Shown here piece after piece: positions 23,326 through 36,380 of a DNA stretch of 64,000 nt. The stretch is from Thamnaconus septentrionalis. Lineage: Eukaryota > Chordata > Actinopteri > Tetraodontiformes > Monacanthidae. The notes under the pieces are model-generated. The model had not been told where the DNA came from and did not search any database. It saw nothing but the letters and a program-made list of their open reading frames with translations. The translations under genes and the position numbers were made by a program. The DNA is taken from the NCBI GenBank assembly GCA_009823395.1, contig CM020505.1, positions 536,629 through 600,628 on the forward strand, given 5' to 3'. The first letter of the stretch is position 1. Every line of letters begins with the position of its first letter.

Positions 23326-24888
23326 ATTGAAGACCAATGATTCAAAATACAATATCTTAAATATTTGAAGAATTTATGTTATTCTTGCATTTATTTGGTA
23401 AAAAAAAAAAAAAGAGAAAAGAAAAGTTCAATTGCTTGATAACACAAAATAGTTTATATTGCCAATCACATGGCCGCGACTCAGTGCATAGTGGGGGAAG
23501 AATTGCAGAAGTGCAAAGAGAGCATCAGAATGAAACTTGAAGTGACTGAATGTGCTGTGGTTGGGAGCAGACTGGATGGAGACCACTGAAAAGCAGCAGG
23601 ACCTCAAATAATCACTAGGTACAACCACCGTATGGAGATTAAAATCTCTAAGAATTTCTGGACTCATAGTCACTTATAGAGGTACCTGAGACTAGCAAAC
23701 TGCACCGAAGAAAGTAGACAGTGAGTCCATATAATAGGTTATGGATTAGTATATAAACTCATAAAAACCAGGTTCTCCTCACTATGCATAAAAAACTTTA
23801 AATAATAAGAGAAACGCTCTACAGCGAGTCCAGAATTTCAATAGACAAATGTATTATGTATTTATATTTACATATTTATTGCAATTTGTGTTAGATACGT
23901 TTATGATTTGGGTTGAGGTGTTTTGATTAGATAATCAGTTTCAGTCTCATAATATCACACATCTGCACAGATTTATCTGATTAGCCATTTTGAAAGGGTT
24001 CCACATCCTGAAGTGGTTTCCACGTGATTTTACAGTAATTGTGTGGTTTTCCCAAGTCAGCAGCTGTCAAGCAGGCATGAGTCGTCAAAAATAGACTTCA
24101 TTGTGCACTTTGAGCTCAGAAAAAATCTTCACGATAACCTCAAGCCAAAGGGATTATTTTTTACAAGATGTTTACAAGCAGCAAGTTTGGTCAGAAACTT
24201 GAATCAGTATTTTAATGACAGACAGACAGACAGACAGACAGAGATTTGCTTACATGTCAGTAACGCGTGGAGGATCAGAAATTTCAACATATTTGAAATT
24301 GTCGCCCTAGCACACTGGCATGCGGTAGAAGGAGCTCCTGTCAGAAGCAGTCAGTCGTCAGTGGTTCTGACAACTAACTGACAGTTTCCCCGAACCACTA
24401 TTAACGGAACACCCCCTCCCCTCCCCACACACGCACGCGCACACACACAGTGGTTAGTGGTAATGGAGAAGGAAGAAACAGCTCTTGGTGTCACTGCAAG
24501 AAAGACACCAACCAAATCCTTCTTTAACATACATACACACACTAGCAGTCAAAAGTTTGAACACATCTGTTTCTTCTACGATGCGTGTGTAGCGTGGTAA
24601 TGTTGCGAAGACACCCGCACTACACATTTATTTTTGTTTTTCTTTGTTTCTTGAGAAGCTTTTATTTTGGTTTTCTGTGGAAGCACAACAGACAACACAT
24701 GATAACGTCCGCTACTACGGTTCGCTCCACATAGCTCTCACGAGCCACTTGAGAGACTTCCTCTCTCCACTTTTTTTACAATTAGAAATACAGATCCATA
24801 CACGACTTCGATTTGAACTTATTAAACATGTTGTTTCCCACATTCAATCTTACTGGTGTACATTTAAATATTCACATTTCTATTAAAG

Positions 24889-25257
24889 GGCGACACGGTG
24901 GCGCAGTGGTTAGCGCTGCCGCATCACAGCAAGAAGGTCGTGGGTTCGATTCCGGGGCCTGTGACCTTTCTGTGTGGAGTTTGCATGTTCTCCCCGTGTC
25001 TGCGTGGGTTCTCTCCGGGTTCTCCGGCTTCCTCCCACACTCCAAAAACATGCATGTTAGGTCAATTGAATATTCTAAATTGTCCGTAGGTGTGCATGTG
25101 AGTGTGAATGGTTGTTTGTCTCTATGTGGCCCTGCGATGAACTGGCGACTTGTCAAGGGTGTCACCCTGCCTTCGCCCTAAGACAGCTGGGATAGGCTCC
25201 AGCAGAACCCCGTGACCCTGAATTGGAATAAGCGGGTATAGAAGATAAATGAATGGA
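24889..25257 (+). mobile_element. tRNA-derived SINE (unit 2 copy)
   Basis: Counterpart of 17,673-18,040, with the same ATTTCTATTAAA target-site duplication. Pol III A-box-like and B-box-like words are intact. Confidence 0.9.
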
Positions 25258-26376
25258 TTTCTATTAAATAAACATCCCATAACGTCAAACGAACACTAAC
25301 GTAACCGAACGGACTCGAGCGTCAACCCCGCCTCCTGGTAACCTAGCAACGGGCTAGCCGTTGTTTCCTCTTCGCTAGGTAATCACTCGGAGACGATACA
25401 TTCAAAACGTAAATTTAACTCACATACCCTCGATCTCAGACTTCAATTACGAAACAGTTACACATACATTCACTCTTATTGTCAACCATTTTCCCCTTCT
25501 CACCTGTGGAAGCACAACAGACAACACATGTTAACGTCCGCTACTACGGTTCGCTCCACATAGCTCTCACGAGCCACTTGAGAGACTTCCTCTCTAGCGT
25601 TATTCCCCGGGGCGAACGCGACCTCCACTGGTAGAAGTGGGTAACTGCACCCTGCTCACCGATCACTCTCACACACCACAAACCACCCCCAAAGCAGGAA
25701 CAGTGTTTTGCCACAATTATGCTACACGTGCGATAAGGAATGTGGAGAGAAAGTAGAATGAATGATTGATAGTGTGGAAATGTGAAGAGGCTGACGACTT
25801 CCTTTCACTAATTTATGAAGTGAATTGTAATTATTTGAGTCAATGGCCCGTCTCTTTCAGTGGCCAAAAAAATGAAAACATTTTCCAGTTACACCCACTC
25901 TTGAATCGCTTTGAATGATTGCTGGTTTAATACGTCGACGTCAGACATGTGATTTTTTCCTTCTGCCTGTCAGAAGCAAATAATATCAGCTTTATCATCA
26001 GAGGTACCTATGATGTGCTCCCAAGATCCCATTCCAGTGGTATGGTGAGGACCCAACCTGCACCCTCTGCTCCACCCCAGAACATATCCTAACCCAGTGT
26101 TTTCCAACCACTGTGCCTACTGTACACACTAGTGTATTGTGAGACCATGGCAGGTGTGCTGTGGAAAATGATCCAATTCCACTTCATTGGTTTAAAAAAA
26201 ATAACAACATTCCATTGTGGAGTGGCCGTTCTTTTTTTCTTTTTTTTTGAGCATGTATTTTCCTCCCTGGATATCAGCTTTGTGTGCATCTAAACAGGCC
26301 AAAGTTTCACACTGAATGAGTATAAATGAATTAGGAATTATTAAGAGACATTGTTGGGCTAAAAAAAAAAAAAAAA

Positions 26377-26722
26377 AGCCCATCCATCCATTTTCAATAC
26401 CCGCTTCTTCCTGAACTCTTCCAGAGCCTCTCCCAGCTGTTATAGGGTGAAGGCAGGGTGACACCCTGGACAAGGGGCCAGTTCATCACAGGTCCACATA
26501 GACACAAACAACCATTTGCTCTCACACACACACCTTCGGACAATTAAAGTTTCCAATTCACCTCACATGCATGTTTACGGAGTGTGGGAGGAAGCTGGGG
26601 AACCCGGAGAGAAGCCACGCAGACACAGGGAGATCCTGCAAACACCAAACAGAAAAACCCCAGGCCTGGAATCCAACCCACAACCTCCTGACTGTGAGGG
26701 TCAGCACTAACCACTGCACTGA
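26377..26722 (-). mobile_element. diverged SINE copy (unit 2)
   Basis: Counterpart of 19,168-19,510 in the second duplication unit. Confidence 0.75.
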
Positions 26723-27797
26723 ACTTATGTTTCTGGTGGTGCTGGGCCGTGGGATTTTGCAGAATTGCAAGATGTAAAGTGCATGAATGAAGAATTGCAA
26801 GCAGACAACAACAGCAGGTCACAGTTCCGAAAAAGTGGTTCCTTACTAAGGACAATGAACAATTATCGAGCGCTGCTGGAACGTGATCGAAAACTTTTGC
26901 ATCAGTACTTGATATACGCCGCGACTGGCGCGATATTATGATTTAGCGCACGTGACACGCAACGTCACCTCGTGCGGCAGGTAAAAAAGGTGGTGACGTC
27001 CCGGGTGTCCCAATACCATCGCAAGCCGATCGGTGCAGTGCCGATCGGAGCCGATTATTACCCGGGTTGCTTGCCGGGTTGTTTGACCCGTTTTGTCGCG
27101 GAACAGCGCGGCTCGGTTAGTAGCGGGACACCACCACGTTTTTTGGCCAGTGGAATTGGGGCTTAACAGGTCTTATGTTTGCCATGCTTGTATTTTATTT
27201 ACAGTACATTCTGTAAACTCAGTTAAAAAAAAATAAAAATAAAAAAAAACGAAAAGAAAAGAAAGAAAAAGTCACTGGAGCAGCAACTGAAAAGTGCACT
27301 GATATTTCTTTCCTGTCCCGTCACTTCCTATAATACTTCTAATCACGTGGCCCAAGGAACTTTTACTTCCTCCTCAGTATCGTATCCACGCCAATGTGAT
27401 GTTACAATGAAGCAAACTGACCAGAAGGTGTCACCCTTGGCAGGTTTTTTAATTCGAGACTGGAATTAATGGCAACTATGACAACTTTACACAGGTCACG
27501 ATGATTCTCTTTATCAGATGCATCATTTAAAACCACTATTTTAAATACACAACATTTGATTATAAATGACACACATGTTTTTCCTGTCTTTTATGTTTTT
27601 TTTTAAACATTAAATGCCATTTGAAATCAAACGTCTCGCCTTCCCTGCAGCTACCAGTTAAAACTGTTTCTTGTTCCTTAAAAAAAAACAAAAAAAACTG
27701 TTATGTTTTTTTGCTTTTACTTGTGCCACGTCCGCCTGGATGTCAGACAGGGAATAGGGGTTGCTGCATGTCTTTGTCCTTTACGGCCAATCAAATC

Positions 27798-28041
27798 TCA
27801 GGCTCAGGAGGTAGAGCGGGTTGTCCAATGGCCGAAAGGTTGGCGGTTCAAATCCCGCTCCATCCAAGTCTGTCATTGTGTCCTTGGGCAAGACACTTAA
27901 CCCTAAATTGCTCCCAATTGGGAGGCAGCAGCAGCCACCCATTGGTGTGTGAATGGGTGAATGAGAGGCCTTTGTAAAGCGCTTTGGGGTACTGTGAAGG
28001 TGCTAGAAAAAGCGCTATATAAGTGCAGTCCATTTACCATT
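27798..28041 (+). mobile_element. tRNA-derived SINE, second type (unit 2)
   Basis: Counterpart of 20,541-20,780. The B-box-like GGTTCAAATCCC is better preserved here. Confidence 0.85.
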
Positions 28042-28141
28042 TGAGAGACAATAGTAAAGTGAAGTGATCTGCCACTGAGATAATTTGATGTTATTCTCAA
28101 ACACTGCAGCTGTCTCAGGCAAACTTCAGTCAGAGGGACAA

Positions 28142-28180
28142 TGTCTTTTATTGTCCAGTGCAGCTGGACAATAAAAGACA
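28142..28180. repeat. perfect 17 bp hairpin, loop of 5 (unit 2)
   Basis: Arms and loop identical to 20,875-20,913, although the flanking bases differ by indels. Confidence 0.95.
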
Positions 28181-31100
28181 AACACAAAGCAACAATAGGA
28201 TGGAGTGCGTAAAGGAAAAGAAATGTCCTGGATGCGTTTAAGATGATGATAAAAATAAGAAAAAGACTTCTGCCATTTCTGTCAAGGTCAATTTCGGCCT
28301 CCATCACTCGGACAGAACGTTTATATTATGGGGTCACTGCAGAATGAGTGGAATCGCAGTGCAAGGTGAGTAAATGATGGATCGCCATTAAGCCATTAGC
28401 AAAGGCTCTATAACATTTAGCATGCACTGTAGTTGTGATATACTTTGGTCAACTTAACCTACAGTCAGTCAGAGCAGATTTTATCCATCAGCCTCTGACA
28501 CAAGGCTCAGTGTGAAAGGAATGAGAATGAACAGCTAAATAGGCTGTCTCCAAGACTCACACAGAAACAAGGCAACAGCTTCAGAAAAACACTGAAGTCA
28601 TTCCAGGTCCACGAAAGTGGAGCTGTCTGATGTTTTCCCAGAAAAATGAATATTCTGATACGATGAATCGTGGATCTCTGGTTGTATCAGACTAGAAAGT
28701 CAAGTTAGAGCTCTGTGTAAAAGCAGATTCTGCTTATCCAAAAATATTTGTTCCAGAGCCAGAGATCTTGAGAGTTGTGGAGAGTTTTTGATACAAGACG
28801 ACCTTATTACCTTAAGAGTGAATATGACAATGGTCAAATTGGAGGGAAGCACTAAAAACTTCAGCGGTGTTAATGTGTATGTTAATGTGTTATCCAACAG
28901 TATAACTTTTCCTCTTACTTTCACCACATTGGGATTTTCTTTAAATGGGATAAGCAGGGATCCTCTCTGGGATAGCATCTGTTCTTTACCCTATTACATG
29001 CTGAAGTAGTTGCGATTAGAGCGTGCTAATCAAATTCTGGTGTCAGCTGAAAGATTCTGCTTGCGCAATATGCAGCCTGGCTGCATTTTTTTTATGTTTG
29101 CATTCGTGTTTTTTTGGTCAAATTTCCACATTTGCCGCCACAAAATTAAATAATTATTTTGTGATTTGTTCATATGTGTCTTTGTAAGTTAAATGCCAAG
29201 TGGGAACTACACAATCTCAATTGCTCTGTCTTTCTCTGAAACACACACACAACAATAAAGTGTGTGATGCATGTGTCATTGCCAGGTAATTAACTGGCCC
29301 TCGCTTGCTCCACTTTGTTCCAGTCCTGCTGCACTTTTTCCGTGTCCTTCAAAAAGAGACAAAGGTTGTTCTCCTTGAGTAAACATGTCTTGTGAGCTGC
29401 AGTTCCAGGTGGAGCGTGATACTATAAGGCAGAGATTAAATCATTTGGCAGTCCCACCATGTGCGTGCAACCTCACTCGAGATCCTTAATTAGCTCAAGC
29501 GTCATCTTGATAGAACAGCTGCGTCTGTGGGAAAACTGAGGGATGGAAACGATGCTGAAAACTTGGCAGAATCAGTGAGGCCTCAGTGTTCCAGGGTGAG
29601 ACACTGTGTTGATCACAGCCACAGCGAGGCAACACTGGAGATTGAACCTGCAGCAATATTAGGGCAGACGACTAAATGACATTATATTATTTTCTGTCCT
29701 CCAAGTGTGGCCACACTATTGCTGTTAGCATGTGTATGTCCGTGAGCGTTTCTGGACTGCAGCCCCGCACATACTTGGTCAGTGAATGCATGTCCAGCCA
29801 AACGGGCTGAGGGCCATTTCCTGCAGCAACCCCTGAAACTATGACTGTATTCTCTACAGTTAGTACCACCTGCTTTATATGCAACATGTGACCTTTTACA
29901 TAAGTGATACACTGTTTTGGAACTGATTTATATTTCACAGGGTGAGGCTAAGCCTGCTTCCTGCCTTCCAGACTCATGCACTGATCTCAAAGAACTTGAT
30001 TTAGCTTGGTTTGGTCAAATGACTAGCAAGCATCTATGTCGAATTTCTTCTAAATTTCATTTCATTGGCTGATCAGTTCGGCATCACTTTTTATCCACAA
30101 TTTTCAAGAGTACTGCAATGGCATGATCATTAATATCAGAATATTTGTCCGTGGTCAGTAGAAAGGAAAGATTGAAATGATTTATGTTATAATGGCATGA
30201 TATTATTATTTTTACAACAGGACATTTAAACCAAACTGTCAAAGAAAACGATTTTTTATTTTTGCATGCTTGGAATGCAAACAACCAATAAATAAATACA
30301 ATTTAAAACAAAGATCAGTTGGCCATCTATCTGATGTGCAAGGCGCTTCAAGTTCCTACGAATGTGATTTCGTACTTTATAAATGAAAACTGATTCATTA
30401 AAGTTTGATTGGGTGTTGCTACTGTAAGAAAGACAGACTAGTCAAACCTCCTTGGATTATGATATTTAAAAATATCAAGAACAATAATATAAATTGTAAA
30501 TTGCTCATTGTATTGTGCTTTAAATTAATTATATTATAAAACTAAAATTTATAGATATAATGTATTGCATTGAAAAATATATAAATCAACATAGCCATTC
30601 CTCCATTTAGACGAAACGATAAAGATACAAAAGGCTCCTAAAATTTTATGTATTTTTTTTTATTATTACAGTAGTTAAAAATAAGGAGGGAGGATTTCAG
30701 GGAGGCAGAATGATATGTCATCACGACACACTTTGGTATGTGGAAATATTTCAAAGACACCACAGACAATAGACCATTAATAAAAAAAAAAAAACATGAT
30801 CCAAACAGGAAAAAATGTAATAGCCAGAACAGTAATGATATCCTGGTGGCACAGTGTGCCACCGAGATAACGGTGGAACAATATTCTCACCGTCGTAAAT
30901 ACATGGAAAACCCCTCTGAATGACGCAGAGGTCTCCCCCCTCCCACGTGGAAAGCGCTCATTAACCCGAAATGCTCCACACTTCCTGCTGGTCAGCAACT
31001 CTGTCCTGGTTGAGAGGTTAGAACGACAATCACTGCTGTGTGGGAACAAAGGTGTCTGGACCCTGTGTCACAGAGAAGATTGTGAGTCATGTAGATGTAA

Positions 31101-31204
31101 TGTGTAGACGTATTAGACACCTACTGCATGGTGACAAGTGTTTGTCGCCAGCTGGCTGGGCTCACACGTATTGATTACCACGCATCATTAAAATGACATT
31201 AGCA

Positions 31205-31430
31205 GTGGCTGGTGCTACGCGATAGATTAGACAGATTATCCTTTGATCCCCGGCCGGGTCATACCAAATAAAAGCGCGCATTCGGGGTTGGAATTGGAGG
31301 GTTAGATGACCCAGTGATTCCCGTTGCTGCCCACCGCCCCGCAGGGGGTGATGGGTCAAATGCGGAGGACTAATTTTGCATCCTTCAGGAAGTGACAATC
31401 ACTGGGACTTTAAGTTTTAACTTGAACTTT
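31205..31430 (+). mobile_element. SINE-like repeat fragment
   Basis: The words GGGTGATGGGTCAAATGC and GTGACAATCACTGGGACTTT match the 3' part of a common fish interspersed repeat. The 5' tRNA-like part is not clear. Confidence 0.5.
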
Positions 31431-34400
31431 ATTATGAAATTGTACATTAACAGGCCGTTCTTTCTGGGACACAGGTACATGGAATTTAATACATTTTTAA
31501 GACAGAATGAAAATACTGTCAGTAGGAGACTGACAAGATGGAGAAATTAGATTTCAAACACAAAATCTGAGTGATTCAGCTGCTTTATGAGTTTGTCCCT
31601 CTGCACATGGAGTTGATTCTATAAACATGCCATTTTATAATCACTCTGGTCTGCTTAGTGCTTATTTTGGTTGGAAGTGATCTTACTAAAGTGTTGCGGA
31701 ATGCCAAATTCAAGCTTGCGTCATGTGGTCACAACAATTTTCATGGCTGAAGAGTTTAACCTCTGAGCTGTGACATCGTGAGAGCAGCAGAGAAGTGAAG
31801 GGCCAGAACAGGAATTCTGCTGGCGTACAGCATTCACAGTGGCACCGATGGTTTGGTTTTTCCGAGTCACAGATGGTGACACTGACATGTATTGTCCTTG
31901 CTGCTCTGAATGGAACATCTGCAGTTCAGGAGCCTGCACAGCCTCACGTTTTCCACAATGACTAACACACTGTGACTTTATCCACCCTCAAATGCACACA
32001 AACACAACTTGAACTGCTGTTGGGAGAAATCTTATCAATCCCAAGATGTTTGTGCTGATGGAGAGAAATGTAGAACTCCAGTAACACATCGACAAATGGA
32101 CAAACTTGGAGTGGATGAGTCACTCTCTGGCAGGCAGCCATTAAAATACTCACTCAAGTCTTTCAGGGCTTAAAGGTAATAGCTTTCATTGGAATTCCCA
32201 AATGGGGTCTCTGTGTTGCTGGTGTGGTTGTACATTTCAGCAAAAGGGTGGATGCTGCTGTGAGTCAACTTGAATTTAGGATGGAAATAATCAATACCAG
32301 AATGCAATGGAATGCTAAACACAAAACGGCCAAAGTTTCGCTTGGTTTATGTGGAAAGAAGATCATGAATTAAATACAACGATCAACTATTCATCGTTTT
32401 CAAATAGATTTAGTCTTGTGTTTTGATGGAAAACATATTTGGTGAATTATTCAGTGTTCTCTTTTCCAGGGAGTTTACTCTACACATTTAATTCCATTAG
32501 ATCTGATGACAGCCAGAATAACTAGTCATTTAAGATAAAGACAGGATGTAATTGCAGATATATTTTCCTTATATTGATGAACAATTTGTAGTGGTGGCTC
32601 TGGCTGGAAGCCCATATTGCATATGAATTCATTGTCAACAATTTATTGAGTTAATGCTTCTCCAAAACAGAACTCATATATTCATAACATACCGGTTTTT
32701 GCAATGGTGGTGAGAATAAAAGAGAATAAACCAAATTTCTAAACTAAAGTGAAAACCATCTCCATTTTTCACCACCATTACACCATTATACGATCAAACA
32801 GCTGTTTGGTGACACAAAACCTCTGTCCAGAACTGATGATGGAAGGAGGTGAAAGACCTCCAGATTGAGTGGACAGAGAGCCGGATGAGATACTTGAAGG
32901 GTGTTGAGACACACAGTGACCCACCCTTCCAACAAATACCGACCAACATTCTCTCCTTGGATCTGCTGACACCACCGCACTCTTTTTGTCTCTCTTGTTC
33001 TATGAGTTCACATACGCCATTGACCTCCTCATTAGATAATGACATTGCATGCATGGCACTGCAGGTGTTTAGCCCAAACAGAATTTCACAGGTGAGTCAC
33101 AGACTTGAGCACACTGATGGCAAAGAGTGGTAAGAGCTCGCAGAGAGCCGCTCCTTTCCAAACAAAACCTTCCCTCTTTCACATCATTCACTGGCACTGA
33201 TTATTCTTTCTGACATTTACATTCACAAGTGGCCTCGCTGTGACTCTGGCTGTTTCCTCTGAGAAATTAGTTCAGTGGGCACAAAGTGGGTCTGGTGCCA
33301 ACACGGGAAGCCCACTTCGATCTAGCCATGCTGAAAATGTCCGAGCTTCTGGCAGATACGTTAGTATGCCATGATTTCATTGTGCGCCGCTCCCACCAGC
33401 AAGACGGTGAGGAAGAGCCAACAAGAGTGTTGCATCAAGAGCGAGGACTCATGCATGGCTGGAGAGCAGAATCAAGCCGTCTCACCGCACCCTGGTGCAA
33501 TATCTCATGTGCCTTTTTTGATAACAATACTTTTTTTTTTCCATCATTTACCATTGTAGGAAGGATGATTTTTTTTTTCCATTTGTAGATGGTGACAGGC
33601 ATGCAGAGTGAAAATGGATTTGGAAACTCATTACTGCCCATAAACACTTGCCCATGCTAATACAAGCAAGACAAGAATGTGCAAAGGATTTAATGTTGCT
33701 AATCTGTGTCACAACTGAAATAGATTTTTTTTTATATATGCTGAAGCACTAAAAACCCTGCTGTGAGTTGGCATCAAGATGTGCACACATTAGGGGGAAA
33801 GAAATGTTGGCATTCTGTCCAAGGTTTCCTGCAACTGATTAAAGTTCACCACCTTTGCCAGAAGACAGGGTGGACCTGTTGGCTTCAACACCGCTCTGAA
33901 CAGCCGAACATCCCACCCATCCCTCAGAACATCAAGACACATGAGACCTTCTTCTTCAACTTCATCTCTCCCTGTGTAGAACTTGCTGTACCATTAAAGC
34001 CTCTTTTCAATTTGACTTGCTTCTCTCGTTTAGACATGACTGAGTGCAATTCACCTGAGTGCTTAATGCATCTCTAAAGTTCATTATTATTGCTCTGAAA
34101 CAGATTTGTTTTTCTTATCTTAAAGACGTGAACATGTCACTCTGACCTCAAGAAAGAGTCTAATTCATGTGGAATTGTACTATACTTACACAGGCAGGTT
34201 GGCATGTCAAAACTAAAACTAAAACCAAACACACCTTTAAGCAATAAGCAATACATTCTGGTTGTGTGATGGTCATTGTTGTATTTTTGTATTGTAAGTG
34301 GACTGTGCTTTTGTTTGAGGCAATACTAAATGTATTGTGATTTTACTAGATAATAATTGTCGCAATATTTTCCCATAGTGATGTTAGTTTAGTTAACACA

Positions 34401-34479
34401 GTTAAGTCTAGTTTTTTAGTCTAGTGTCAAGACATGCTCTGTTTACGAGGCTTGATAAGGTTTACGAAGGCTAACACTG

Positions 34480-34770
34480 ATTTGATCCCCGTGTGTATCG
34501 CCAGTCTGTGTGGAGTTTGCGTGTCCTCCTTGTGTTACTGTGTGGGTTCTCGCGCAGTACTCCGCTTTCCTCCTCCAGTCCAAAGACATGCATATGAAGT
34601 GGTAATTGGTAACAATAAATTGGCTGAGTGTGTGCAAGTGCTAATGGTTGTTTGTCTGTTTGGTCGACTTGTCCGGGGTGTAACCCCACCTTGGCCCAAA
34701 CACAGCTGGGATGTATTCCACAACCCCCCATGACCCTAAATGCCGGTGTGGCTGAAATAGAAAAATGAAA
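34480..34770 (+). mobile_element. degenerate SINE copy
   Basis: A diverged relative of the 17,673 SINE lacking its tRNA-like head: GTGTGGAGTTTGCGTGTCC, CCAAAGACATGCATATGA and ACAGCTGGGATGTATTCC remain. Confidence 0.75.
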
Positions 34771-35848
34771 TGAAAGCTCAAGGAGGTGTAAAAATAAAGT
34801 TGCAACATAATCTTAACTATAGGAACTAGTCAGAAGTTTTAGTTGATAGTTGTTTTAACAACCAAACATTTCTAAAGGTGTTAACAGAGTCCCACGACGT
34901 TTAGATATTATTACATTATTGACATAACTACTTTTTGTTTATGGTAGCATGCATACATTGGCACACATCAGGGACACAAGGAATTGAAGTTGAAATTAAA
35001 ATTTATGGTCATTTGAAAAGAAAGCATCTTATTTTTCCTCCAAGTGGAAGAAATCCCCCTTTTTCCCGGGACTGGATGCTAATAAGGAAACATTTCTATT
35101 TGTTTTCAATTGTGAAAGCGTTGGTTTGTTTGGCTATTATGCTGTAGTCAAGGGAACCCACATTCCCAAGAGTACTGTTCATGCTGGTGGTTCCATCCCT
35201 CCAACTCTCCTCCTCCGTCCTCTGGTCACCGACAAGACAAAACGTGCAGGAAGACTCTCACATGTTTGAACGTTCTCACCTACTCATGTTTCTGTGGGTC
35301 TCTCTCCGTCTGTCTGCCCTTCTTCCTGTTGTCCCGTGTCAGTGCCTCTCAGTCTTTTATTTGAATCATCTCTCCCATGCTGGATTTCTTCTCTCTGTCA
35401 TCCTAGGAGGCCCTGAAACAGCTGTTTGGCAAAATGTGATAACCACTTTTGAGAAGTTACTGGCTGCGAAATCAAAGGGGAAATCTGAGCCAACTTTGAA
35501 AGCTCAAGGCAAAGCACAAAGGAAGACAACAAAACTTTTGGCAAACCCACTGAATATGTAACTTTTAGTGCCTTGTGTAAGAGAACATAATAACCTCCTG
35601 TCCATCTCCTTGAGAGCCTCTGCTACTCTTTAAACACAATGCTGCACTTGAGTACCATAGCATGTTAATACTTTTGCTAGGACTGTGTGCTTAAGCCCCA
35701 TATCCTTTGCAGACTGTTTGAGGTTGATGATTAATCTGTTGTCTCATTAGTTCTTTTACCAGCCTCTACTTGTGCAACCTACAACTAGCCTGACCTGGAA
35801 ATTTCCCATTCTTCATTCTTAGGGCCTGATTTACTAACGGCTTGCATG

Positions 35849-36364
35849 TGTCACACCGTGGTGAGGTTTTGTCTCGTCATGTCCTGTTTTATTTTGACAA
35901 CTTCCTCCCGTTTCAGATCACAACCACTCCTCATGTTCCACCTGTTCGTCTGACCCAATTACCCATTGTTTCCAGCTGTGCCTTGTTACCTTGTGTGTTC
36001 AAATAGTCTGCGTTCCCCTTGTCTTGTGCCAGAGTGTCTTCGGCCGTCACGTCTAGCCCTGAACCTGACAGCCGCAGCCTTAAGATTCCACAGTAAGACG
36101 GTTGTTCCTAGAGGTCGAGTGGTTTTCTGTTAACGCTAAGTTTTGTTATTAGAATAGGATTTTGTTTACTAGTTAGTCATTTTCCTCATTGTGAGTGATT
36201 TTCTGTTAATGCTAAGTTTTGTTATTAGAATAGGATTTTGTTTACTAGTATTCTTATAGCCTGTTTATTTGATCTCTCTGATCTGAGGACAATTGCTTGT
36301 GAAATAAATTTACTTTTCTGTTAAATCTCTGCGTCTGAGTCCTGCCTCAACTCCCGGCCTGACA
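35849..36364 (+). repeat. 5' LTR
   Basis: 516 bases bounded by TGTCAC and CCTGACA. Compared with the 3' LTR it lacks a block around 43,259-43,378 and an 18-base duplication near the 5' end. Instead it carries a tandem repeat of the GAGTGATTTTCTGTTAA segment. Confidence 0.95.
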
Positions 36365-36380
36365 TTACACTCTGGCCAGA

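Larger units (their letters stand above)
21093..28364. repeat. tandem duplication, unit 2 (about 7.27 kb)
   Basis: Second copy of 13,950-21,092, joined to it directly. It starts within the il18r1 Ig3 exon sequence and ends at GAATCGCAGTGCAA, after which the sequence continues uniquely with GGTGAGTAAATG. It keeps a fuller copy of the first SINE than unit 1 does. Confidence 0.95.
28365..35848. other. intergenic stretch without recognisable genes
   Basis: About 7.5 kb of AT-rich sequence. The ORFs are short, overlap on opposite strands and resemble no protein I know. Only diverged repeats were recognised: a SINE-like 3' end at 31,205-31,430 and a degenerate SINE at 34,480-34,770. A T-rich run sits near 33,530. 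Confidence 0.7.

Noticed and set aside
32778..33133. Overlapping ORFs on both strands in the 28-36 kb gap
   Set aside because: They are mutually overlapping on opposite strands, have no known domain and no convincing splice context.
36175..36260. Tandem repeats in the 5' LTR considered as a CRISPR-like or satellite array
   Set aside because: Only two imperfect modules inside a defined LTR, with no spacers.
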